This document shows positions 1-6,070 of a DNA stretch of 15,342 nt, piece after piece. Source of the stretch: Chloroflexota bacterium. GTDB taxonomy: Bacteria > Chloroflexota > Dehalococcoidia > SM23-28-2 > RBG-16-64-32. The notes below the pieces were generated by a model, which ran no database searches, had not been told where the DNA came from, and saw only the letters and a program-made list of their open reading frames with translations. Both the position numbers and the translations under genes were made by a program. Location of the stretch: the NCBI GenBank assembly GCA_005880075.1, contig VBJT01000039.1, positions 4,646 to 19,987 on the forward strand. Direction: 5' to 3'. Numbering within the stretch: position 1 is the stretch's first letter; the number at the start of each line of letters is the position of its first letter.

Positions 1-872
1 GCTCACCGATTACATCACGAAGTCTGGGCGAGAAACTCCGCGCGATTAGCACCCCGCCGACACACTCTTCCCCGAGCACCTGCATATAGTACCGAATCTG
101 CTCGATATTCTTTCGAGTTGCGGCTCCCGCCTTAACCTCAAGGACGACTTTTCTCGATATCCCCTTGCGAACGGCCTCTTTAATGAGCAGGTCGACGTGC
201 CCCTCAGGGAAGGCTTTCTCTCCCAAAACTTCCATGTCCTCGGGGTTGAGACCGCCGACTCCGGCCTCCATCAAACACACCGGCAAGGCGTTCGGGTGAG
301 CTCAAGTATTTCCGAACGGCTGCTTGTAAGAAGAGCTCACGGAACAGGAACACCTCCGGGGGCGAAACCAGTTCCTTGGTTCGAGCGAGCATGGGCTCAA
401 ACGTCTCTGTCCCTCCGAGCGACAGATAATCAACGCTCCCAGACCACACCCGGCCCATTTCGGACGCCGCCTGGAGTGTCGTCTGGTCCGCTTGGAAGTG
501 TGTCTTTCTGTACCCTCCACGTAAAAGGAGATTCTCGGCGACATACGCGAACTCCGTACGAACCAGGGGCTCATCAAATATCCGCACAGGTTCAAGGTCC
601 AAGCGAAAGGGAAAATAATACGTCCTTCCAGAAGGACGAAAGGTTACGTGCGGCCAGGGCGGTAACTCGGCGGCATTCTTGTACGCCGCCTTGGTCTTCA
701 CCCGATACAGGTTGAACGCACGCGCCCCGTAGAGGAATGAGACGAAATCGCCGACTTCGACATCAAGGTAGGTCCACGACCCGCTCGCGCTGTTTGTAAA
801 CCCAGCGATAGCGTGTCTCATACACAAATCGAGGTTATGGCGAGTGGATACGGCGATCAGGAAGTACGCCAA
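1..872 (-). pseudogene. EVE/PUA-like domain fused to NucS-like PD-(D/E)XK endonuclease; partial and frameshifted
   Basis: The N-terminal ~130 residues, read from a TTG at 872, resemble EVE/PUA-like modified-base-binding folds, with motifs such as AYFLIAVSTRHNLDLC, GSWTYLDVEVGD and FLYGARAFNLYRV. This frame ends at 204. The conserved continuation lies in another frame from about 301 to the window edge. It contains AFPEGHVDLL, then VVLEVKAG, then NIEQIRYYMQVLG, which matches the D...ExK and Q..RY pattern of NucS/DUF91-type nuclease domains. The two parts therefore belong to one protein broken by an indel near 290-301; the 3' end lies outside the window. The known architecture suggests a nuclease that recognises modified bases, but specificity is inference. 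The TTG start is used because a stop lies shortly upstream and the domain begins there. Base composition is less GC-rich than in the purine genes. Whether the break is real or a sequencing error cannot be told here. Confidence 0.6.
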
Positions 873-882
873 GGTGGCAATG

Positions 883-911
883 ATTTTGAAGCTCTCCTCG
901 CATCACGTCAA
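883..911 (-). promoter_or_regulatory. Possible promoter of the EVE-endonuclease gene
   Basis: On the minus strand TTGACG (906-911) is followed after 17 bases by CAAAAT (883-888). The predicted transcript start would fall at or just before the TTG at 872, so the message would be nearly leaderless. The -10 element matches the consensus at only four of six positions, so this is tentative. Confidence 0.25.
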
Positions 912-919
912 CTCAACTC

Positions 920-947
920 CTGACCTCTCGACCAGCGCGAATATGAT
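920..947 (+). promoter_or_regulatory. Possible promoter for the two small plus-strand genes
   Basis: CTGACC (920-925) and TATGAT (942-947) are separated by 16 bases, and the predicted start site falls about 40 bases before the ATG at 994. The -10 element is good and the -35 element moderate. The site lies in the short divergent gap shared with the endonuclease gene. Confidence 0.35.
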
Positions 948-993
948 CTGATCGTCGCTAGGACTAGGAAACTCGAATCATTGGGAGCAATCA

Positions 994-1266
994 ATGCCAG
1001 AAGTTACTGAGCGGACAGTTCGAGATCAGTTCCGAAATCTCGACGCATCTCTCGGATTCGATAATAATTACTGTCGCCGGTGTGTCGAAGTCGGCGAGGC
1101 AATCGAGGGTCTCGGATTCAGATTGACCGGTGGTTATTATCACCAAGGAGAGCAGGGACTCATCTATCAGGATGAGCACTTCGCCGTTTTCGTCAGTTTC
1201 ATTGGGACCGATGATCTGGACGGTTACCAGCTCCCGATGACCAGAGGCAAGAGTCTCGACGCCTGA
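994..1266 (+). CDS. Small hypothetical protein (90 aa)
   Basis: I do not recognise this protein. It is acidic and soluble-looking, with no signal peptide or membrane segment. A Cys pair (NNYCRRC) sits near residues 25-30, followed by an aromatic, Gly-rich middle (GGYYHQGEQGL) and a hydrophobic strand-like stretch (HFAVFVSFIG). The ATG at 994 is preceded by GGGAGC six bases upstream, which supports the start. The stop is 20 bases before the TTG of the next gene, so the two are probably co-transcribed. Codon use is less C-ending than in purB, in keeping with a separately acquired segment. It lies divergent to the EVE-endonuclease gene, so a shared role is conceivable, but nothing in the sequence demonstrates one. 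Confidence 0.55.
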   Translation: MPEVTERTVRDQFRNLDASLGFDNNYCRRCVEVGEAIEGLGFRLTGGYYHQGEQGLIYQDEHFAVFVSFIGTDDLDGYQLPMTRGKSLDA

Positions 1267-1272
1267 CTTCCT

Positions 1273-1280
1273 AGGAGGTG
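1273..1280 (+). promoter_or_regulatory. Consensus Shine-Dalgarno deciding a TTG start
   Basis: AGGAGGTG at 1273-1280 is a near-perfect anti-16S match. It ends six bases before TTG at 1287. The in-frame GTG at 1278 is inside the Shine-Dalgarno itself and is therefore an unlikely start. Confidence 0.65.
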
Positions 1281-1286
1281 AGCAAG

Positions 1287-1472
1287 TTGGGCTTCGCATT
1301 TCATATTCAGGCCACGCGGGATAAGAATGAACCGGAGGGCCCGTGCGTATTGGTTTGGGCCGTTTACGATGCCCCAAGCAGGCATGCTGCCCTCGAAGTG
1401 TTCAACTGGCTGTCGGCAGCTGCTGGACAGCAGCTGCCGGAGTTTGAGGAGCTAGAAGACGACGACCGTTAG
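1287..1472 (+). CDS. Small hypothetical protein (61 aa), TTG start
   Basis: I do not recognise this protein. From the TTG at 1287 it is 61 residues long, with a beta-like N-terminus (GFAFHIQATRD), a hydrophobic segment (CVLVWAVYDAP), a likely amphipathic helix (HAALEVFNWLSAAAG) and a strongly acidic tail (EFEELEDDDR). There is no membrane segment. The start is chosen from the ideal spacing to the consensus Shine-Dalgarno at 1273-1280. It follows the 90-aa gene closely and probably shares its transcript. A perfect 12-base inverted repeat lies inside the coding region at 1414-1439. Function is unknown. Confidence 0.5.
   Translation: MGFAFHIQATRDKNEPEGPCVLVWAVYDAPSRHAALEVFNWLSAAAGQQLPEFEELEDDDR
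1414..1439. repeat. Perfect 12-bp inverted repeat
   Basis: CGGCAGCTGCTG (1414-1425) and its exact reverse complement (1428-1439) are separated by two bases. It lies within the 61-aa reading frame, and no T-run follows, so it does not look like a terminator. Confidence 0.6.
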
Positions 1473-1798
1473 GCTAACTCCGCCCTCTTACTTCTGACCT
1501 CCGACTTCTTGCCTCTGGCATACGCCTAGTGCCACCCGCCCCTTCCACCCGTACCCGCTATCCCCTAACATAGCCCTGTGGCCACCGTCGCCCTCTTCGC
1601 ACCCCGCCCAACCTCCAGCGAAGCCCAGGCACGCAAAACAAACATCTTGAATACAACCAGGAATTGTGCGCCCGCCACCGTTCGGATTCGCCTCTTAGCG
1701 CACTTTCTTTCGGAAAGCAATCAAGTCGCGGCTCCTAATTCGCCGCATCAATCAAGCGCTCTCCCCCCTTCCTGCTGCTTGCTTCCGCCTTCCTCCCC
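1473..1798. other. Gene-poor C/T-rich stretch before purB
   Basis: These 326 bases contain no coding region I can support. The plus strand is rich in C and T. An open frame from a GTG at 1578 encodes low-complexity sequence with no recognisable domain and lacks the codon bias of purB. I see no strong promoter, riboswitch or terminator. The segment separates the lower-GC 5' part of the window from the purine cluster and presumably contains the purB promoter. Confidence 0.5.
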
Positions 1799-3226
1799 AT
1801 GATCCCCCGCTACACCCGGCCCGAAATGGCCCGCGTTTGGTCAGACGCCAACAAGCTCGACTGCTGGCTCAAGGTCGAGATTGCCGTCTGCGAGGCCTGG
1901 GCCGAGCGTGGCGTCATCCCGCCCGACGCCATCGAGAAGATCCGCCGCGCCCGCTACGACCCGGACCGCTCTGCCGAGTACGAGCGCGAGATGCACCACG
2001 ACTTCAACGCCTTCCTCCGCTCCGTCGCCGACAGCCTCGGCGATGAGTCGCGCTTCGTCCACCTCGGCCTCACCTCCTACGACGTCGAGGACACCGCGCT
2101 CGCCCTCCGCCTCATCGAAGCCACCGAGCTGCTCGAGCAGGATATCCACGCGCTGATGGAAGCCCTCGCCGTCCGCGCAAAGGAGCACAAGAACACCGTC
2201 TGCATGGGCCGCACCCACGGCGTCCACGCTGAGCCCACTTCCTTCGGCCTCAAGCTCGCCGCCTGGTACGACGAGATGCGCCGCAACGGCCCTGTCGGCT
2301 CACACGCCACCGTCCCGCCCGACCTCGAAGAAGAGGTCTGCGGCCGCCTCGGCCTGCTCGTCGAGCCCATCTCGACGCAGGTTGTCCACCGCGACCGCCA
2401 CGCCAATTACATCTCGACGCTCGCCCTCATCGCCGCCGGTCTCGACAAGTTTGCGACCGAGATCCGCCACCTCCAGCGCACGGAGGTCCTCGAAGTCGAG
2501 GAGCCGTTCTCCGAGGGCCAGACCGGCTCGTCATCCATGCCGCACAAGCGCAACCCCGAGAAGTGCGAGCGCATCTCAGGCCTCGCCCGCCTCTTCCGCG
2601 GCTACTCCGTCTCCACCCTCGAGAACATCGCCCTCTGGCACGAGCGCGACATCTCCCACTCCTCCGTCGAGCGCGTGGTCCTGCCGGACGCCTGCATCCT
2701 CCTCGACTACATGCTCGACCTCTTCGCCTTCATCATCCGCGGCCTCCAGGTTTACCCCGACCGCATGCGCGAGAACCTCGAGGCCTCCTACGGCCTCCCC
2801 TTCTCCCAGCGTGTCCTCCTCGCCCTCATCGACAAAGGCATGAATCGCCAGGAGGCCTATAAGATCGTCCAGTCGAACGCCATGCGCGCCTGGGAGCAGC
2901 GCACCCCCTACCTCGAACTATTACAACTTCTATCTCCAGCACGTCGACGCCAGCTTCCAGAGGCTCGGCCTGTGACCGTCATCAACGTCATCCTGAGCGA
3001 CGACCACCTACTTGGCAGGTTCACGTCTCTCCGCGAAGGGATCTGGGGTAGGGCCATCGCAGCTTCTCGCCGAACCTGGTCGCACCTTAGGCCCGTTCGC
3101 CGAGAGCCTGAAGTCGTTCGTGCTGAGCCTGTCGAAGCATCCGCCCAACGCCAGCGCATCCTGAGTCCATCGAAGGAGGAGCGCGCCCAGCCGGCGGACC
3201 TCCGCCGAAGGAGTACCGTCGCATGA
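1799..3226 (+). CDS. purB: Adenylosuccinate lyase PurB, with internal deletion and 3' frameshift
   Basis: PurB converts SAICAR to AICAR and adenylosuccinate to AMP, releasing fumarate. Family signatures are clear: TSYDVEDTA (92-100), GRTHGVHAEPTSFG (137-150, catalytic His region), STQVVHRDRH (192-201) and the flexible loop GSSSMPHKRNP (243-253). Two blocks are missing. After residue 163 (about base 2287) the family's ~17 residues ending in GKIS before G(A/P)VG are absent, in frame. After about residue 373 (near 2915) some 25 residues are missing and the frame changes. The native C-terminus, YNFYLQHVDASFQRLGL, follows in another frame and stops at 2975; the in-frame tail to 3226 is translation of intergenic DNA. 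Adding back both blocks gives about 433 residues, the normal size. There is no Shine-Dalgarno before the ATG, only pyrimidines. As written, the protein is unlikely to be fully functional. Confidence 0.85.
   Translation: MIPRYTRPEMARVWSDANKLDCWLKVEIAVCEAWAERGVIPPDAIEKIRRARYDPDRSAEYEREMHHDFNAFLRSVADSLGDESRFVHLGLTSYDVEDTALALRLIEATELLEQDIHALMEALAVRAKEHKNTVCMGRTHGVHAEPTSFGLKLAAWYDEMRRNGPVGSHATVPPDLEEEVCGRLGLLVEPISTQVVHRDRHANYISTLALIAAGLDKFATEIRHLQRTEVLEVEEPFSEGQTGSSSMPHKRNPEKCERISGLARLFRGYSVSTLENIALWHERDISHSSVERVVLPDACILLDYMLDLFAFIIRGLQVYPDRMRENLEASYGLPFSQRVLLALIDKGMNRQEAYKIVQSNAMRAWEQRTPYLELLQLLSPARRRQLPEARPVTVINVILSDDHLLGRFTSLREGIWGRAIAASRRTWSHLRPVRREPEVVRAEPVEASAQRQRILSPSKEERAQPADLRRRSTVA
2986..3180. 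repeat. Cluster of short dispersed-repeat-like elements between purB and purC
   Basis: The gap after the native purB stop holds several imperfect copies of a TGAG...CGAAG-type unit. They are CGTCATCCTGAGCG at 2986-2999 with its partner GCGAAGGGATCTGGGG from 3033, a degenerate copy near 3092-3112, GTTCGTGCTGAGCCTGTCGA from 3116 (running to 3140) and CATCCTGAG...TCGAAGGA at 3157-3178. Such units are familiar as small intergenic repeats in many GC-rich environmental genomes. Copy number in this genome cannot be seen from the window. Confidence 0.5.
3192..3213 (+). promoter_or_regulatory. Small hairpin and Shine-Dalgarno before purC
   Basis: CGGCGGA and TCCGCCG form a 7-bp inverted repeat (3192-3207) that abuts AAGGAG (3208-3213), nine bases before the purC ATG. 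The hairpin could influence ribosome access, but it may simply be another repeat remnant. Confidence 0.35.
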
Positions 3227-4038
3227 CTTCCACCCTCATCCAGTCCACCCTCGACCTACCCCTCCTCGCTCGCGGCAAAGTCCGCGACGTCTACGAGGTT
3301 CCGTCAGGCCCAAACAAGCCGCGGGGCGATAACCTCCTCATCGTCGCCACCGACCGCGTCTCCGCCTTCGACGTCGTGCTGCCCACCGGCATCCCCGACA
3401 AGGGCCTCGTCCTCACGCAGCTCTCCGCCTTTTGGTCGATGCTCGTCCGCAAAGCGCGGCGCATCGACGTCGAGTGCGTCGTGCGGGGTTACATCACCGG
3501 CTCCGGCTGGAAGGATTACCAGCGCAGCAGCGAGGTGAGCGGGGTCAAGCTGCCACCCAACCTCAAGGAGAGCCAGGAGCTGTTCGAGCCGATCTTCACC
3601 CCAACGACGAAGGCCGAGCAGGGCCACGACCTGCCGATCACCTTGCAGCAGGTCGCCGAGCTGGCCGGCGAGCAAGGCGCCAACGCCGTCCGCCTTCGCA
3701 GCCTGGCCGTCTACCGCTACGGCCGCGACTTTGCCCGCGAACGCGGGATCATCATCGCCGACACGAAGTTCGAGTTCGGATGGCGAGAGGACGAGGTGGT
3801 TCTCATCGATGAGTGCCTCACCCCCGATTCCAGCCGCTTCTGGCCGGCCGACGAGTACAAGTCCGGCGGCCCCCAGCCGAGCTTCGACAAGCAGTACGTC
3901 CGCGACTACCTCGAGGACATCGCCTGGAACAAAACCCCGCCCGCGCCGGACCTCCCGCCGGAGGTTGTCGAGCGCACCGCCGAGAAGTACCGCGAAGCGT
4001 TCCAGCGCCTCACCGGCCGCGAACTTATCCGCGGATGA
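3223..4038 (+). CDS. purC: SAICAR synthetase PurC with an internal deletion
   Basis: PurC joins CAIR and aspartate using ATP to form SAICAR. Recognisable family motifs are LLARGKVRDVYEV (14-26), VATDRVSAFDVVLP (41-54), ECVVRGYITGSGWKDY (84-99), PIFTPTTKAEQGHD, IIIADTKFEFG and VLIDECLTPDSSRFW. Directly after LTQLSAFW (residue 71) the sequence jumps to SMLVRKA. The family normally has about 30-35 residues here, including a conserved (I/V)PNH segment. The missing block would be at about base 3435 and the frame is kept. Length is 271 against a usual ~295-300. The start has a good AAGGAG nine bases upstream. The stop overlaps the next start in ATGA. Family assignment is firm; activity of the shortened protein is doubtful. 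Confidence 0.9.
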   Translation: MTSTLIQSTLDLPLLARGKVRDVYEVPSGPNKPRGDNLLIVATDRVSAFDVVLPTGIPDKGLVLTQLSAFWSMLVRKARRIDVECVVRGYITGSGWKDYQRSSEVSGVKLPPNLKESQELFEPIFTPTTKAEQGHDLPITLQQVAELAGEQGANAVRLRSLAVYRYGRDFARERGIIIADTKFEFGWREDEVVLIDECLTPDSSRFWPADEYKSGGPQPSFDKQYVRDYLEDIAWNKTPPAPDLPPEVVERTAEKYREAFQRLTGRELIRG

Positions 4039-4364
4039 CGGTCCTCGCGCCTGATGTCGAGGAGTTCCTCCGAGAGCCAAACGTCGCGGCGCTGTCGACT
4101 GTGCGGCCGAACGGGCGCCCTCACGTCACTCCGGTGTGGTATGAATACGACGGTAGGGAGTTTATCATCAGCACGCCGCGCGGTACTCAGAAGCTAGCCA
4201 ACGTGAGCCGAAAGGGCTTCGCCGCCCTGTCCATCCATACGCAGTCGATGCCCTACCGACACGTCATCGTCGAAGGGACGGCCCGCGCCGGAAGCCCGAT
4301 CGATAACGTCTGGCGCGAACGAGTCGCCACGCGCTACATGGGCGAGGCCGCCGGCAAGGCCTAA
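4035..4364 (+). CDS. PPOX-class (F420/FMN-binding split-barrel) oxidoreductase, C-terminus disrupted
   Basis: This is a small split-barrel flavin- or F420-dependent protein of the pyridoxamine 5'-phosphate oxidase-like superfamily. Residues 8-50 (DVEEFLREPNVAALSTV, NGRPHVTPVWYEYDG, FIISTPRGTQK) and 73-104 (PYRHVIVEGTA, ATRYMGEAAG) match the family. The ATG overlaps the purC stop in ATGA, indicating translational coupling; an open frame extending upstream is only a shadow of purC. The protein stops at 109 residues, soon after GEAAGKA. A different frame then encodes KVVDARIHLRLKAR and stops at 4405-4407, resembling the family's terminal strand. A small deletion with frameshift near 4360 is therefore likely. 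Substrate and cofactor cannot be decided from this sequence. Confidence 0.7.
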   Translation: MTVLAPDVEEFLREPNVAALSTVRPNGRPHVTPVWYEYDGREFIISTPRGTQKLANVSRKGFAALSIHTQSMPYRHVIVEGTARAGSPIDNVWRERVATRYMGEAAGKA

Positions 4365-4411
4365 AGTGGTGGACGCAAGGATTCATCTCCGGCTGAAAGC
4401 GAGGTAATGAA

Positions 4412-4909
4412 ATGACGCAGGCGATGGATGACCGGATGACGAAGGCGCAGGAATACCTGCGCCACCAGGGCTCGAAGAGCCCGGATGAACTCGGCGCACT
4501 GATGGACCGCACGGCGGGCGATTGGGAGCGCTGCCTGCAACCGATGAGCGACGGGCAGGCGACGTTCAAGCCGTCAACGCCGACAGGGCCGGAAGGCGAG
4601 GACGAATGGTGCACCAAGGAAGTGCTCGGCCACGTGCTCGCCTCCCAGCGAGGGCTGAACGTGACGATCGCGCAGATGGCCGGGGTCGAACCGCCGGCTC
4701 AGGCCGAGCAGATTCGCGCGATGGGCGTGAAGTCCGAAGCAGACGAGGCGCTGCCCCTCTCAGAGCTGCGGCCGAAAATCGCCGCCGTGTGCTGCGAAGA
4801 GTCCAAACGCCTGGTCACCTCGCTGCCGGAGGGCGAAAAGCTGGAGAAGCAGTTCCCGCACCCAATCTTCGGTCAGTTCAAAGCGGACCCGAAATACCCC
4901 AGCGCCTGA
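4412..4909 (+). CDS. DinB-like (YfiT/DinB_2 type) protein with an internal deletion
   Basis: DinB-like proteins are four-helix-bundle, often metal-binding proteins of mostly unknown substrate. The first ~150 residues fit: the helix EYLRHQGSKSPDELGALMDRT, then WCTKEVLGHVLASQRG (67-81, usual first metal His), then a long Ala/Glu-rich middle. After HPIFG (residue 154, about base 4873) the sequence jumps to QFKADPKYPSA. Family members normally have roughly 20-25 residues here, containing the last helix with the HxxDH-type metal ligands, before a similar ending. The missing block leaves the frame intact. GAGG seven bases before the ATG supports the start. The gene lies inside the purine cluster, but no purine role is implied. 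It begins five bases after the flavoprotein's displaced stop. Confidence 0.65.
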   Translation: MTQAMDDRMTKAQEYLRHQGSKSPDELGALMDRTAGDWERCLQPMSDGQATFKPSTPTGPEGEDEWCTKEVLGHVLASQRGLNVTIAQMAGVEPPAQAEQIRAMGVKSEADEALPLSELRPKIAAVCCEESKRLVTSLPEGEKLEKQFPHPIFGQFKADPKYPSA

Positions 4910-4911
4910 GC

Positions 4912-5166
4912 TTGATATTCCTCGCCCGCGTCTATGTGACGCTGAAACCGACGGTCAACGACCCGCAGGGCCTCACCATCAAGGGCGCCCTCCATTCGCT
5001 CGGCTTCGGCGAAGTCGATTCCGTTCGCGCGGGGAAATACATGGAGGTCCGGCTCGAGGCGAAGGACAGGAAGACCGCCGAGAAGCAAGTCAACGAGATG
5101 TGCGACAAGCTCCTCGCGAATCCTGTAATCGAGGAGTACCGCTTCGAGATAGCCGCGGGTGCTTAA
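4912..5166 (+). CDS. purS: Phosphoribosylformylglycinamidine synthase subunit PurS
   Basis: PurS is the small subunit that bridges PurL and PurQ in the FGAM synthetase complex of purine synthesis. The whole ~84-residue domain is present: ARVYVTLKPTVNDPQG, GALHSLGFGEVDSVRAGKYM, then a helix and IEEYRFEI at the end. No deletion is evident, unlike its neighbours. The start is TTG at 4912, two bases after the DinB stop; no ATG or GTG fits better, and the Shine-Dalgarno is weak. purQ and purL, the usual partners, do not follow, because the convergent histidine operon begins 47 bases later. They must lie elsewhere in the genome. Confidence 0.88.
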   Translation: MIFLARVYVTLKPTVNDPQGLTIKGALHSLGFGEVDSVRAGKYMEVRLEAKDRKTAEKQVNEMCDKLLANPVIEEYRFEIAAGA

Positions 5167-5192
5167 ACGCAGATTGCGCAGATGGCGCGCGA

Positions 5193-5231
5193 ATGGGCCT
5201 CGTTACGTCGCCGCTATGCTCCAAGGCCCAT
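5193..5231. repeat. Inverted repeat between convergent operons
   Basis: ATGGGCCT (5193-5200) and AGGCCCAT (5224-5231) form an 8-bp inverted repeat with a 23-base loop, spanning the 3' end of the minus-strand membrane gene just past purS. It could act as a terminator, but no T-run follows on either strand. Just before it are two copies of CGCAGAT (5168-5174 and 5177-5183). Confidence 0.3.
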
Positions 5232-5465
5232 CGCGATGAATACCGTCGCCAACGAAGCACCAGCTAAGACGAACATCCACGCGACGACCGCGGCTTGAGT
5301 CTTATTGGGCTTGAAGTGGCCACGCATCCACCATGGACCGCCGTCAGGCTTCGACATCCTGTTATACCACCAGCGCAACCATTCTCCTTCTCGCCGCCAC
5401 CCGAAGGCTAAGTAGAGCGTGATGGCCATTAGGACGGCTCCAACAGTCAGCGAAAAGATCTCCAC
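5214..5465 (-). CDS. Small two-helix membrane protein (83 aa)
   Basis: The protein has one hydrophobic helix at about residues 4-21 (TVGAVLMAITLYLAFGW) and another at about 59-80 (AVVAWMFVLAGASLATVFIA), joined by a basic, Trp-rich loop (LRWWYNRMSK, PWWMRGHFK). No catalytic motif or known family is recognised. The start is GTG at 5465, eight bases after the hisB stop, so it is probably the last gene of the his operon. The sequence does not show any link to histidine synthesis. Confidence 0.6.
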   Translation of the reverse strand: MEIFSLTVGAVLMAITLYLAFGWRREGEWLRWWYNRMSKPDGGPWWMRGHFKPNKTQAAVVAWMFVLAGASLATVFIAMGLGA

Positions 5466-5473
5466 TGCAGCCC

Positions 5474-6070
5474 CTAGAGCGCTTCTTTCGTGCTCGGCAC
5501 CTGGTCCGCTATCCGCTCGTCAATGGTGACCGCGGCGCGTAAGGCCCGCGCGAGCGCCTTGAACAGCGCCTCCACCCGGTGGTGGTCGTTCTCCCCGGAT
5601 AGCAGGCGAGCGTGCAGATTGAGGCGGCCCTCTTGCGCGAACGCCTCGAGGAAGTGTTTGACGTTTTCAGCTGGCAGCTCGCCGATCGATTCTCGACTGA
5701 AAGTTACCTCGATTGCCGCATAGGGCCGCCCGCCGAGGTCAATCGCCACGAGCGCCAGCGCCTCGTCCATCGGCGCGAAAGCATGGCCGAAACGCGAGAT
5801 TCCGCGCCGCTCGCCGAGCGCTTCGTTCAGCGCCTGACCGAGCACGAGGCCGACGTCCTCGATCAGGTGGTGCGGGTCGCGCTCGATGTCACCCGTCGCA
5901 TCGATGCGCAGGTCGATCAGCGAGTGCCGGGCGAGCTGCTCGAGCATGTGGTCGAACATCCCGATCCCTGTGGAGATCTCATAGCGGCCCAAGCCGTCGA
6001 GGTCGAGGGCAAGCGAGACGTTCGTCTCGCGTGTGTGCCGCTCGACATCTGCTCGACGGTTATTTCCCAA
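5474..6070 (-). CDS. hisB: Imidazoleglycerol-phosphate dehydratase HisB
   Basis: HisB dehydrates imidazoleglycerol-phosphate to imidazole-acetol phosphate, the seventh step of histidine synthesis, using two metal sites. The sequence is full length (198 aa) and contains the metal-binding signatures: FDHMLEQLARHS (39-50), DPHHLIEDVG (65-74), FAPMDEALA and GENDHHRVEALFKALARAL near the C-terminus. It is the monofunctional form, without a phosphatase domain. The start is TTG at 6070, overlapping the end of hisC by 11 bases, with GGAG just upstream. The N-terminal RADVERHTRETNV is typical for the family. It continues the hisD-hisC-hisB order of the operon. Confidence 0.93.
   Translation of the reverse strand: MGNNRRADVERHTRETNVSLALDLDGLGRYEISTGIGMFDHMLEQLARHSLIDLRIDATGDIERDPHHLIEDVGLVLGQALNEALGERRGISRFGHAFAPMDEALALVAIDLGGRPYAAIEVTFSRESIGELPAENVKHFLEAFAQEGRLNLHARLLSGENDHHRVEALFKALARALRAAVTIDERIADQVPSTKEAL

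Noticed and set aside
1414..1439. Inverted repeat considered as a terminator
   Set aside because: Two-base spacer, no following T-run, and it lies inside a reading frame.
1578..1802. 74-codon open frame from GTG before purB
   Set aside because: Low-complexity composition, no domain, no Shine-Dalgarno, and codon use unlike the neighbouring genes.
3813..4034. Upstream extension of the PPOX-like frame
   Set aside because: It lies over purC in another frame with Arg/Pro/Ala-rich nonsense sequence; the ATG at 4035 in the ATGA overlap is the natural start.
3304..4080. 258-codon minus-strand open frame opposite purC
   Set aside because: It is an antisense shadow produced by the high GC of purC; its translation shows no family motifs.
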